Shown here: one piece after another, positions 22,290-32,300 of the stretch
How positions within the stretch are numbered: position 1 is the first letter of the stretch
Layout of the letters: every line of letters begins with the position of its first letter
From: Bacteroidota bacterium
GTDB lineage: Bacteria; Bacteroidota; Bacteroidia; Chitinophagales; Saprospiraceae
Direction of reading: 5' to 3'
Assembly: GCA_963169325.1 (NCBI GenBank)
Contig: CAUJEY010000116.1
Coordinates: 1 to 33,216, forward strand
DNA length: 33,216 nt
Notes under the pieces: model-generated
What the model saw: only the letters and a program-made list of their open reading frames with translations
Told to the model about the DNA's origin: nothing
Databases searched by the model: none
Made by a program: the position numbers and the translations under genes

Positions 22290-23270
22290 CTAAACCAAAT
22301 CCACGTATTTCCCCGATACCCAACGTTCGTCGACCCCGATTTTGACCCAGTTGCCAGATTCGGCGAAAACGAATACTTCCTGTCCTTTCCGGATATTCCC
22401 GATGGGAGGATTAAACTGGATGCCCGGGCCGGAGCGTACGTTCAGTTCGTCGGTATTGACGGTGCCACGTTTTAATTGCCGGATTTTACCGGCGGTAACC
22501 CACTCGTCTTTTGTGGCCGAAATACGGCGCCAGTGGCCTTTTTCTTCATAAATCCGCAATACGGAGCCGAAGGGCGTTTCGTTTATTTTTTTGGCCAGAA
22601 AAAACGGGTTTTTACGAATAGGCAACCACTTGGAGGTCACGTAAGCGTAATACAAGATTGGTTTTGCCGGAGGCACTACTTTGCCGCCGAGGGCTGCTTC
22701 GACGAGGGGAAGAAAGTTTTTTTCGGCGTTTTGTACCGAGTTGCCACCGAAAAAGTTGGTTCCCGGACAGGTTTTCGTAACGCCGCTGCCGTTGGTGCGG
22801 GCGCCCGTGTTCAGGTCGAACCAATGGTGATACACAATGCGGCCTGCATTGACCGGAATGGCGAAGCGCCGGCACAGGGCGGCGGTGACACGAATAATTG
22901 CTTCGCGATGTTCCGGGTGCATACTGTCGCCGTTCGTATCGAAATTGCCTACGTTTTCGATACAAATACTGTTGCTGTTGTTGCCGTAGATGCAAGCCGG
23001 GGAGATTTCCAGGTCGCGCCCGGTGACGACCATGCCATCGGGGAAGATGCTGAAATGTTGCCCGATATCCTGCCAGCCGTTGACCACGGTGTGGAAATCC
23101 TGCATGCCTTTTTGCAGTTCAAAGTGGTTATTTCCTTTAAAATGCGTGTAATTGGGCGACCAGGTGTGGTGTTCCTGCACATACAGCACCGTACGCGCTA
23201 CGTTTTGCTGGGTGATCCAGGTTTCAAACTCGCTCAGGGAGAGCAGGGTAAAGCCGAATTTTTTTTCCAT
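22290..23270 (-). CDS. N-acetylmuramoyl-L-alanine amidase (Amidase_2/PGRP type) with two SH3b domains
   Basis: In this 326-residue protein the Amidase_2 zinc site is visible. VQEHHTW carries H34/H35, VYHHWFD H148/H149 and KTCPG C168, with the supporting GQHFSIFPDGMVVTGR and SICIENVGNFD strands. It should cleave the bond between muramic acid and L-alanine in peptidoglycan. Two SH3b cell-wall-binding modules follow: ~206-262 (YVTSKWLPIRKNP ... WVTAGKIRQL) and ~271-326 (VNTDELNVRSGPG ... WVKIGVDERWVSGKYV). No signal peptide or membrane segment is seen, which is unusual for a wall-acting enzyme. A lysis-released, phage-derived or atypically secreted enzyme, or a cytoplasmic role, should be considered. 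It is first in a two-gene operon. Confidence 0.88.
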   Translation of the reverse strand: MEKKFGFTLLSLSEFETWITQQNVARTVLYVQEHHTWSPNYTHFKGNNHFELQKGMQDFHTVVNGWQDIGQHFSIFPDGMVVTGRDLEISPACIYGNNSNSICIENVGNFDTNGDSMHPEHREAIIRVTAALCRRFAIPVNAGRIVYHHWFDLNTGARTNGSGVTKTCPGTNFFGGNSVQNAEKNFLPLVEAALGGKVVPPAKPILYYAYVTSKWLPIRKNPFFLAKKINETPFGSVLRIYEEKGHWRRISATKDEWVTAGKIRQLKRGTVNTDELNVRSGPGIQFNPPIGNIRKGQEVFVFAESGNWVKIGVDERWVSGKYVDLV

Positions 23271-23417
23271 CAGGACAAATTTATGCTGAATAACTGAATC
23301 TCAACGAACCATCGTGGCATCTTGATTCCTATCACTGCATCATTCAAGCCATTATGCCGAATTTGTCAAATACCCGACAGGTTTTAATTGCATATAAAAT
23401 GAATTAAATATTGGCAC

Positions 23418-23425
23418 TACCTTTG
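23418..23425 (+). promoter_or_regulatory. Exact-consensus Bacteroidota -7 box
   Basis: TACCTTTG matches TAnnTTTG at every defined position and is followed by the frequent C. The best -33 candidate (TTG at 23388-23390) is about 27 bases upstream, longer than the usual ~19-20. The predicted start of transcription, near 23432, would give a leader of about 440 bases before the giant T9SS gene. Confidence 0.55.
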
Positions 23426-23431
23426 CAGTGG

Positions 23432-23793
23432 TATTTTCCGTAAGAAAAGTAAAACTACCCTTACGGTCTTTTACCTTTACCTTCATAATCATTTCCTAAA
23501 GCCGATTAGGAGCGAAGCTGTCTGTTGGGTAATTTAATAAAAGATTCAGGCATAATTCGCTGCTTGTCGGCTGTATCCGACAAAAGTAATCCTATGACAA
23601 CACAACTACCCAAACAAGGGGTAGCCCACTCCGGCGAAACCCGGAGTATGCCGCCTGCGTATGCTGGAACCTGCCAGGGAACGCTTTATTGGATATTCGG
23701 CCCGGGAACACAAAAAATACTACCATTAAGTTCAGATTTTATGTCCACACTTTCTGCTCCTGCTGCGGGTAGATAGTGTGGTGTCGTTTTTTT
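23432..23793 (+). ncRNA. Candidate structured leader RNA or stand-alone small RNA ending in a terminator
   Basis: Six perfect hairpins occur in a row with no supported gene between them. They are CCGTAAG/CTTACGG (23438-23466), TTGTCGG/CCGACAA (23564-23583), CTACCC/GGGTAG (23606-23624), CTCCGG/CCGGAG with loop CGAAAC (23629-23646), CTGG/CCAG (23664-23677), and CCACACT/AGTGTGG (23745-23781). The last is followed within five bases by seven T residues. A consensus -7 box lies just upstream. The arrangement promoter, folded RNA, terminator, then gene at 23873 suits an attenuator or riboswitch, or an independent sRNA. It did not match the cores I know for SAM-I, cobalamin, TPP, c-di-GMP-I, tmRNA or RNase P. 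Boundaries are estimates. Confidence 0.4.
23745..23793 (+). terminator. Terminator-like hairpin upstream of the giant T9SS gene
   Basis: The 7-bp stem CCACACT (23745-23751) / AGTGTGG (23775-23781) with a 23-base loop is followed by TGTCG and TTTTTTT (23787-23793). It lies 79 bases before the ATG at 23873. It may end a small RNA or act as a conditional terminator for the gene. Confidence 0.5.
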
Positions 23794-23872
23794 GATTTAA
23801 TCCTCAACAAGGGTTTTTCGCTCTTGTCCTGCCTGGTTGCCATTTATTTTCATCCATCAAAACGCAACGTCT

Positions 23873-26800
23873 ATGAACCGGCGTCAACAAACCGATTCGC
23901 CCCCCAGCTGGGTACCCGACACTCTGCACGCTTTACCTCAGATTTTTCGCTACTTCCTGCCGATCTTGCTGTTCGGTCTGCTGGTTGTGCCCCTGAGTGC
24001 AAAAGTAACCAACAGTGTTGCCAGCGGCAACTGGAGCGCCCCTGCTACCTGGAACAATGGCGTGCCGGCCGACGGGGACCAGGTCACTATTACGGCAGGA
24101 CATACCGTGACACTCACGGCCAATGTGAATTTTACACTGGCCGGCTCAACCCTGACGGTAAATGGTACGCTCGACCTGAGCACGTTCACCTGCCAGGTGC
24201 TGACCACCTCGGTGGCCGCAGGCGGGCAGGTTACTCAAAATACGACATCGGGTTTGCCGGTTCCGGCCAATCTGACGGCCGTGACGCTGACGCTGAACTC
24301 AGCCAGCACGTACGCCTATACCGGCAATCAAACCGGTTTTACGGGTACGCACCCGATGTACGGTAACGTGTCGTACGCCTCTTCGGCGGCGGGCGCAGGC
24401 ACTTTTGATGTCAACCTGAATATCGCGGGCAACCTCACGATCAATAATAGCGGCGCCGGCGAAATCCGCTTCGGCAACACTACCAACCATTCGCATACTA
24501 TCGGCGGCAACCTGATCCTCACGGCCGGCAATATCGCCGGCTCCAGCGGGACGGCCAATGTCGCTTTGGATATAAACGGCAGTTTTACCATTGCCAATAC
24601 CGCTACGTTTAAAGCCTGCGGGGCAAATGGGAATCTCACCGTCAACCTGGCCGGCAGTTTTACCCAAAACGGTACACTGACGAGCCCGGGCGCAGGTGTT
24701 TTCAACCTGATCTTCGATGGCGCAGCCAACGCCAATATCGGCGGCGCGGCGCCCCTGAGCCTGCCGACCATCACGATGAACAAAACAGCCGGCGCCATTG
24801 CCGCGCTGACCCAGCACCTGACCTTTACCAAAAGCCTGACGTTCCTTTCCGGTAAAATCCGGCTCGGTAACTTCAACCTTACACAGGCCTCCGGCGCCGC
24901 TGCGACCGGCGCTTCCGGCGCCAACGGCTACGCCGAAACTACCGGTACGGGCAAATATATTCTCGTCATGACCACTCCGGGCGGCAATTTCCCCGTCGGA
25001 AACGGCAGTTATACTCCCTTGTCGCTGGTGCTCACCACCTTGTCTTCTACCTTCGGCGTGCGCGTCGACAGCGGATTTTTGGCAGAAATTCCCGGTTGTA
25101 CCGGTTATGTCACCGACGATGCCGTGAAAAAAATGTGGATCGTCACCCGGGAAGCAGGCGCGGCGAACATCTCGGAAATGTATGTGAACTGGAACGGCTC
25201 CGACGAAGGTTCCAGCTTCAACCGGGCTTTGTGCAGTGTGGCACGGTATGTAGGCGGCGACTGGGATACGCAGGTGCCGAATACCGCTACCGGAAGCGAC
25301 CCCTACCAACGGGGCCGCGTTTACGGCTTGGCCAGCACCGTGTTCGAAGGCACCTTCGGCGTAATCGACAATAGTGCATCGGTCAACCTCACGGCGCCCG
25401 CGGGCGTCAGCAACAGCCCCGTATGCGAAGGCCAAACGCTCAACCTCCAACGCACCTCGGTTGCCGTTACCGGAGCCACATACCAATGGGCAAAACAAGG
25501 CGGCGGCTTCAACCCGCCGGCAGGCCCCAATGCCTCTATTAATAACGCACAACTTGGCGACGCCGGCAATTACCTGCTCACCATGAGCAAATACGGCTGT
25601 AATTATACCTCCACGGCAGTGCCGGTGCTGGTCAACCCGAAACCGGTTTGCAATATTACCGGTGATGTCGATGTTTGCGCCAACACGACCGGGCATATAT
25701 ACGCCGCGCCGCCCAGCCTGGCATCCTATGCCTGGGCGATTATCGGCAACGGAACAATTCCCGGCGCGACCAACGGCCCGCAAGTAACCGTAAATGCCGG
25801 TGCGGCGGGCAGTTATAGCCTGAGTCTCACTGTGACGGACATTAATAATTGTTCTTCTACCTGCACCCTGCAAGTCACCGTTTTGCCCCGGCCCACCGGC
25901 ACGTTGAGCGGCACGACGACGATATGCGCCGGCGAAAGCGCCGAATTAAAAATTGAAGTCACCGGCAACGGCCCCTGGAGCGGTACCTTATCGAATGGCA
26001 CGCCGTTTAGCGGCGCCGCCAGCCCCATTTTCGTCAGTGTCACCCCGGCGGGTACCACTGTTTATACGATCAGCACCTTGTCCGACGCTAACTGCCCGGC
26101 CACGCCGAACGACCTGAGCGGCTCGGCAACGGTGACCATCGACGTCCTGCAAATGTTCAACGTCACCGGAGGCGGCCCCTATTGCGACGGTGGCGACGGC
26201 GCGGAAGTATGGATCAGCGGCGGCGAAGCCGGCGTTTCGTATCAGTTACACCTGGACGGGTTCCCTATCGGACTTCCGTTGGACAGTGCCAGCAGCGTCC
26301 CGGTTAGTTTCGGCCCGCAAACGGCTGCCGGAACCTATACGGTAATTGGTACCCGCACCAGCACGGACTGTGAAAAAGCCATGATGGGTTCCGTGGTCGT
26401 GAGCATCCTGCCGCTACCCGTTGTTTCCCTGACCCTGGGCGATGACGAAGCATTAGCCAACGAAACCAACGTCCCGCTTACAGGCGGCGCCCCGGTGGGC
26501 GGCACGTATAGCGGCCCCGGCGTTTCGGGAAGTTTTATCAATCCCTCGGCGGCCGGCATTGGCGAACACACCATTACGTATACCTACACCGACCAGAACA
26601 ACTGCTCCAATTCCGCTACCGACACCTTCAGTATCAGCGCCGTTCCGGGCGTAAATCTGCTTGTGGAAGCGCCGGACAGCGTGGAGTGCGGAGAAAAATT
26701 CAGCGTACAGGTAGTTTCCCTGGCCGGTTTTGAAGACCTCGGCACGTTACAGTTCAGCATTGCCTGGGACACCAGCCTGTTTATGCTCATGGGTGTGGAC

Positions 26801-29146
26801 CCGACCGTGATCGACGGCAGTACGCCGCTGACCGGGATGGTTTCCGACACCTTTATTTATTCCTGGCTGGACGAAAATGACGTCCCCTACGGCGTAACCC
26901 TGCCCGACGATACGGTGCTGTTGCGCCTGAATTTTAAGCCGCTGCACTGCGGGGAGAGCGGCCAATTTAAGATCGTCAACTCGCCCCGTGTGATCGAGGC
27001 GTCCGACGACGGCCTGAATGTGGTGCCGGTTACCGTACTGGGTACCCCGGTTGTTATCGTGACCGACACGGAAGCGCCCGTTTTTGACAGCATTCCGGCA
27101 GATATCACGGTACAATGCAGCGCCGTGCCCGGCCCCGGCGCCCCGGTCGCCACCGACGCCTGCGACACGGCAGTGGTCGTGACCTACGAAGGGCAAACCA
27201 CCACACCCGGAAACTGCGTGGGTAACTATACGATTACCCGTACCTGGCGCGCCACCGACGACTGCGATAATACCACCACTGCCGCACAGGTGATCACCGT
27301 GCGCGATACCCAGCCGCCAACCTTTACCGAACCTGCCGACATCACCATCGCCCTGAATGGCGACTGCGAATACGATGCACCGGCAACCTTGACCGGACAA
27401 ATCAGCAACGCTGCGGATAATTGCAGCCCGGTGGACAGCCTGCGGGCCGTATTTACCGATACCTTCTCAGAGGGCCCCGGCTCCGGCGGCACCATCACCC
27501 GCAACTGGATCGTGATTGATGATTGCGGAAATTCGTCCTCCGGACAAATACAACTGATCACCGTGGTGGACAACACGCCTCCGACGATCACTTGCCCGGA
27601 CGAAGCCTCGGTGGTCTCCGGCAACCAGGATTGTATTTATACGGTCAACGGCACTGATTTCGACCCCGTTACAACGGATAATTGTGGGGTGGATTCGATA
27701 AAATATACCCTGAGCGGCGCCGCCACCGGTTCCGGCAGCGGTTCTTTGAACGGCGTGTTGCTCCCCATCGGAAACACCACGGTCACCTGGACGGTAAGAG
27801 ATATCAACGGCCTCACGGCTTCCTGTTCCTTTACGATTAAAGTACAGGACTGCGCGGGCATCAGCGGCCGGTTGATCTGGGAAGGCGACGATGTTTCCGG
27901 CGTAGCGCAGGCCACGGTTTTCCTCTCCGGCGATGCGGTCGGCTCCGACGGGCCGACGTTCCCCGACGGCCAGTACCTGCTGATCGGCGGCACCAGCGGT
28001 AATTTTGTAGTGACGCCCACCAAACCCTCCCCGCCTGCCGACGCGCTCAACGGTGTTTCGGCTGCCGATGCGCTGGCTATTCAGCAACATTTGTCGCCGA
28101 TCGGGCCATTTATCACCGACCCGTATAAACTGATTGCCGCAGATGTCGACCTCAGCAATTCGGTTACCGGCACCGACGCTTCACTGATCCGGCAGGCTTT
28201 GAAAGGCAGTCCGACCGCTATTGAAATATTTGTGTCGCACCCCTGGCGTTTCGTGCCCACCACCGATCCCGGACCGGGATTCGCGGGCTATTTCCCGCCT
28301 GCCAATCCGTTCACTGCTCCGATTCCTGCGAGCCGGGTTTTGACCGGCGTTGCCGGCGGCGCGGCCGATCAAAACTTTTTCGGTATCAAAATCGGCGACG
28401 TAAACGCCTCTGCCGACCCGGTGTTGCACCCGGAAGATACGGACGACCTCGTCTGGATCGTACAGGATCAAACCCTGGTGGCCGGACAGGAAGTGACCGC
28501 CGTATTCCGCAGCGCGCATTTCAACCAGATATCCGGATACCAGTTTGCCCTGAAATTCGACCCTGCGCAGTTGCAGTGGCTGGGTGTTGAAACGGCCGGC
28601 TCGCCGCTGGGCCTCACGGCTGCCGAACATTTCGGCGCGTACCAGTCTGCCGAAGGCGAAATCCGCAGCGTGTGGATCGACCCCGCCGGTCGCACGGTCG
28701 ACGACGGCCAGCCCGTATTTACCCTGCGGTTCAAAGCCCTGCAAAGCGGCGCCAAACTCAGCGACCTGCTGCGCTTGAAGCCGAAGAGCCTGAATCCGGA
28801 GGCCTACACGATGCAACAAGGCAAAACCGGGTTGGATTTGGTTTTTGAAACGACGACCGGCTTGCCCGTTACCCCGGCTGAAGCCGCGGGCGTACGCTTG
28901 CTGCAAAACCGGCCGAATCCGTTTGCCGGCGTCACCACCATCGGCTTTATCCTGCCGGAATCCTGCGACGCGCAACTGCGCGTGCTGGACGCTGCGGGAC
29001 GCGAACTGCTGCGGATCGACAAAACCTATCCCGCCGGTTACCAGGAAGAATCTATCCGGGTTGAACCCGCTTCGGGTATTTTATACTACGAACTGACCAC
29101 GCCGTTCGGCCAATTGTCGCGGCGTATGGTTGTTGCACAGCGATAA
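23873..29146 (+). CDS. Giant T9SS-secreted adhesin-like protein with Ig, cohesin-like, HYR and dockerin-like modules
   Basis: The start at ATG 23873 gives 1757 residues; an earlier in-frame TTG (23837) adds only 12. The signal segment is FRYFLPILLFGLLVVPLSA (~26-44). Domain order: beta-helix-like repeats (~45-420), Ig/PKD-like domains (~505-925, beginning PVCEGQTLNLQ), and a cohesin-like domain (~927-1060, VECGEKFSVQVVSLAGFEDL). Three HYR domains (~1067-1330) follow, with TDTEAPVFDSIPADITVQCS, DTQPPTFTEPADIT and DNTPPTITCPDEA. A dockerin-like EF-hand region (~1385-1443) contains DVDLSNSVTGTDASLIRQAL. A second cohesin-like domain (~1523-1660, YQFALKFDPAQL) and a T9SS sorting domain (~1670-1757, LLQNRPNPFAGVTTIGF) close the protein. 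It is probably a surface adhesin or scaffold. The long structured leader upstream suggests post-initiation control. Confidence 0.9.
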   Translation: MNRRQQTDSPPSWVPDTLHALPQIFRYFLPILLFGLLVVPLSAKVTNSVASGNWSAPATWNNGVPADGDQVTITAGHTVTLTANVNFTLAGSTLTVNGTLDLSTFTCQVLTTSVAAGGQVTQNTTSGLPVPANLTAVTLTLNSASTYAYTGNQTGFTGTHPMYGNVSYASSAAGAGTFDVNLNIAGNLTINNSGAGEIRFGNTTNHSHTIGGNLILTAGNIAGSSGTANVALDINGSFTIANTATFKACGANGNLTVNLAGSFTQNGTLTSPGAGVFNLIFDGAANANIGGAAPLSLPTITMNKTAGAIAALTQHLTFTKSLTFLSGKIRLGNFNLTQASGAAATGASGANGYAETTGTGKYILVMTTPGGNFPVGNGSYTPLSLVLTTLSSTFGVRVDSGFLAEIPGCTGYVTDDAVKKMWIVTREAGAANISEMYVNWNGSDEGSSFNRALCSVARYVGGDWDTQVPNTATGSDPYQRGRVYGLASTVFEGTFGVIDNSASVNLTAPAGVSNSPVCEGQTLNLQRTSVAVTGATYQWAKQGGGFNPPAGPNASINNAQLGDAGNYLLTMSKYGCNYTSTAVPVLVNPKPVCNITGDVDVCANTTGHIYAAPPSLASYAWAIIGNGTIPGATNGPQVTVNAGAAGSYSLSLTVTDINNCSSTCTLQVTVLPRPTGTLSGTTTICAGESAELKIEVTGNGPWSGTLSNGTPFSGAASPIFVSVTPAGTTVYTISTLSDANCPATPNDLSGSATVTIDVLQMFNVTGGGPYCDGGDGAEVWISGGEAGVSYQLHLDGFPIGLPLDSASSVPVSFGPQTAAGTYTVIGTRTSTDCEKAMMGSVVVSILPLPVVSLTLGDDEALANETNVPLTGGAPVGGTYSGPGVSGSFINPSAAGIGEHTITYTYTDQNNCSNSATDTFSISAVPGVNLLVEAPDSVECGEKFSVQVVSLAGFEDLGTLQFSIAWDTSLFMLMGVDPTVIDGSTPLTGMVSDTFIYSWLDENDVPYGVTLPDDTVLLRLNFKPLHCGESGQFKIVNSPRVIEASDDGLNVVPVTVLGTPVVIVTDTEAPVFDSIPADITVQCSAVPGPGAPVATDACDTAVVVTYEGQTTTPGNCVGNYTITRTWRATDDCDNTTTAAQVITVRDTQPPTFTEPADITIALNGDCEYDAPATLTGQISNAADNCSPVDSLRAVFTDTFSEGPGSGGTITRNWIVIDDCGNSSSGQIQLITVVDNTPPTITCPDEASVVSGNQDCIYTVNGTDFDPVTTDNCGVDSIKYTLSGAATGSGSGSLNGVLLPIGNTTVTWTVRDINGLTASCSFTIKVQDCAGISGRLIWEGDDVSGVAQATVFLSGDAVGSDGPTFPDGQYLLIGGTSGNFVVTPTKPSPPADALNGVSAADALAIQQHLSPIGPFITDPYKLIAADVDLSNSVTGTDASLIRQALKGSPTAIEIFVSHPWRFVPTTDPGPGFAGYFPPANPFTAPIPASRVLTGVAGGAADQNFFGIKIGDVNASADPVLHPEDTDDLVWIVQDQTLVAGQEVTAVFRSAHFNQISGYQFALKFDPAQLQWLGVETAGSPLGLTAAEHFGAYQSAEGEIRSVWIDPAGRTVDDGQPVFTLRFKALQSGAKLSDLLRLKPKSLNPEAYTMQQGKTGLDLVFETTTGLPVTPAEAAGVRLLQNRPNPFAGVTTIGFILPESCDAQLRVLDAAGRELLRIDKTYPAGYQEESIRVEPASGILYYELTTPFGQLSRRMVVAQR

Positions 29147-29157
29147 GAAAGGGCGCT

Positions 29158-29187
29158 GCGCGATGTTCGCGCGTCGGGTTTGTTTTT
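29158..29187 (+). terminator. Possible terminator between the two giant genes
   Basis: A tight stem GCGCGA (29158-29163) / TCGCGC (29167-29172) with a 3-base loop is followed by GTCGGGTTTGTTTTT. It sits 11 bases after the stop codon. The T-run is interrupted and displaced by about eight bases, so efficiency is uncertain. Confidence 0.45.
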
Positions 29188-29317
29188 CTACCGGGAATTT
29201 TATGAGGAAACCATGCTTCTTTAATTTTTTATAATGCCCCTGTTCGCTATGGGAAATATGCTACAATTTTTACCTTTTACCCAAAACAAAGGCCGTAATC
29301 TGATTTTTATCCCCAAT

Positions 29318-32300
29318 ATGCCGGCACTTACCTGCAGGGCTATATCCTCTTTGATATTGTTGGGCGCCCTGTTCACCGCTCCATTTGCACTGCAGGGGCA
29401 AATTTATACCTTCACAAACGATGCGAACGGCGCGCCGGCAACGGTGGCCCTGCATGCTACCGGGGGGAGTCTCACTCGCGGAAGCGGCGTGTTAGGTACC
29501 GGGTTGAATTGTAGCGGCGCTACGGAAGGTTTCGGCGCCGAGAACTGGCCCAATCCCACTTACGCCGACGCAGCAAGCATTGACAGCTCAAATGCGAACG
29601 GCGAGTATATTCAATTTATCCTGAAACCGAATCCCGGCTTCCGCCTGTATGTTACGGATTTCGTCGCTTCTACCCGGCATACCGGTAACACAGGCGATTC
29701 ACGTGGGCCCCGGGAAGTGGCTTATGCCTACAGCACCGACGGGACGAACTTCTTTAATTTTACCGGTCCGTTTATCCCGGAACAAGGTGGGGGATGCGCA
29801 GCAACCGGACTGACTCACCCTTGGGACAGTTTCCCAGCGATAAGTATTTTAGATTCTATCGTTTTCCGTATTTATGGATACGATGCAGGCTCGAACGGTA
29901 CTGGCGATTTGTATCTTTATGATATTACGGTCGGCGGCAGTGTTTGCGCCGGGCTTGAATTGGAAGCCACGGCTCCGACCACCGTTCAGTGCGGCGATAC
30001 GACGACCGTCGTGATAAAGGCCAACAGCGGTTTTTGCGGATTGACTTCGCTGGATTTTTCAATTAATTGGGATACCGCGCAGTTTCAGTACGTTACACAT
30101 GTTGCTACGACCATTGATGCTGAAGACCCGGCCGTAGGAACCGGTGATGTTGCCATCGGGGAAATGATTTTCAGCTGGGCGGATGCCAGCCTTCCTTGCG
30201 GCGCTTCTCTCCCCGACGATACCACGCTGCTGACGGTTTCCTTAAAAGCAAAAGGTTGCCCGGCATCACCAACGACTGTTTTGATCAGTAATGATCCACT
30301 GAGCATCGAGGCCGGTGATTGCAGTTTCCTTGAACCGGTGTCCGTAACAGTATTGAACAATGCAACAATTTTGGTCCAGGACACGGAGCCGCCGGTGCTT
30401 ACCTGCCCGGCTGCTGATCTCACTTTGGAATGTGATCCAATGGGAATCGACATGGATGCCATTCTGAATTGGCTCGACGAGGCAAGCGCAGAAGACGCCT
30501 GCAGCGGAACGGTTGAAGTGATGCCTGAATACGACAGTGTTATGCCGCTGGAATTGTGCGGACAGCAAGGCCGCGAGGTGCTTTTTCATGCAATAGATGA
30601 TTGCGACAACGAGACGGAATGTACCAGGTATATTTTTCTTGTAGATTCAGAAGCGCCAGTGCTCACTTGCCCGGGTCCTTTAACGGCGGTCTGTAGCGGC
30701 GACGAGCAAACGCCTTATGCTGATTTTGCAGCGTTTGAAATGGCCGGCGGCAGCGCTATGGATGGCTGTGCCCTGGACGAGGCGACATTTGTGCTGCTGG
30801 GGGAAGGTACTAATGAAAATACCTGTCCGGAAGTGCTGACACGCACCTATAGCATTTCAGATTTCTGTGACAATACAGGTATTTGTACACAAACCATTAC
30901 CGTGGATGACAATATCAACCCGGTAATCACTACCTGTGCCGTGACCCGAAACATAGAAGGCTGCGGTCCGGACGCCATCACTGACCCGGCGTATTCGGCC
31001 ACCTTGGCGTCCTCTTCGGAAGCCGAATTTGAGAACGGCACCAATCAGGGTGATGCCTCCGATCCCTGCGGGATTACTGAGGTGTCTTATATCGATGTCG
31101 TGGGAACGGGTACCTGCCCCATCGTGGTCAGCCGCACCTGGACGATCACCGATGCCTGCGGCAATTCCGCAATCTGCACGCAGACGATCAACGTGGACGA
31201 CAATACGGCGCCCACCTGGACGACAGCATCAGACGCTTTGGATATAACGGTGGAATGCAGTGATATTAACGGCCTTGCAGCAGCACAACTCCTGGTGCCT
31301 GTGGCATCGGACGTTTGCGACAACGACGTAACCAATATTGAAAAAATAACGGGCGCCTTTGTAGCCGGTACGGTCTGCCCGCAAGAAGGCACCTACACGA
31401 ATACCTGGACGGTGACCGACGATTGCGGCAACACGAGCACGGTATTTACCCAGATCATCACGGTAACCGACAACACGCCCCCCACCTGGACTACCCCGGC
31501 AGGCAATCTGGACCGTACGGTGGAATGCAGTAATGCCACCGGGCTGACTAATGCCCAGGCGCTTTTCCCCGTAGCCGCCGACAATTGCGACCTCACGGTG
31601 AGTGCGTTGAACAAAGTCTCCGGTCCTTTTGTACCGGGCATGACCTCCTGCCTGCAGGCCGGGACCTACACGAATACCTGGACGGTAACCGACGATTGCG
31701 GCAACACAAGCACCACCTACACACAAGTGATCACGGTGACAGATACGCAGGCGCCGACATGGGTAACCGTTGCCGGCACATTGAATCGCACCGTGCAATG
31801 TAGCGATGCCGGCGGCCTGGCCGCTGCCCAAACCCTGGAACCCGTGGCTACCGATAACTGCGATTTGTTGTTGGAGCCTGTTAAAAGTGCCGGGACCTTC
31901 CAACCCAATGTGGGCTGCGCCTACACGGGCACTTACACCAACGTCTGGACCGTAACCGATGATTGCGGTAACACCAGTACGACATTTACACAAATAATTA
32001 CGGTCATAGATGACCAGGTTCCGACCTGGACCACGGCGGCCGGATCGCTGGACCGCGCGGTCGAATGCAGCGATCTGTCTGGATTGACGGTTGCACAGGG
32101 ACTTTTCCCGGTGGCAGCCGATAATTGCGATCCCGATGTGACTAATATTGTTAAAACCTCCGGCTTTTTCACCCCCGGCACACCTTGCCCCCAGGAAGGT
32201 ACCTACACCAATACCTGGACGGTAACGGACGATTGCGGCAATACCAGCCTGGTATTTACGCAAGTGATCACCATTACCGATGATACTGCGCCGATATGGG

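Noticed and set aside
23629-23677. Resemblance of GAAACCCGG to the SAM-I riboswitch core and of AACCTGCC to cobalamin/TPP elements
   Set aside because: The other obligatory boxes (AAGAGAGG for SAM-I, CCCGCCACTGT for cobalamin, CTGAGA for TPP) are missing.
23525-23776. 83-codon frame inside the leader of the giant gene
   Set aside because: It starts at TTG, has no protein-like composition, and its DNA is dominated by perfect hairpins that better fit RNA structure.
24299-25873. 524-codon minus-strand open frame
   Set aside because: It is antisense to the giant T9SS gene and has no signal, domain or promoter.
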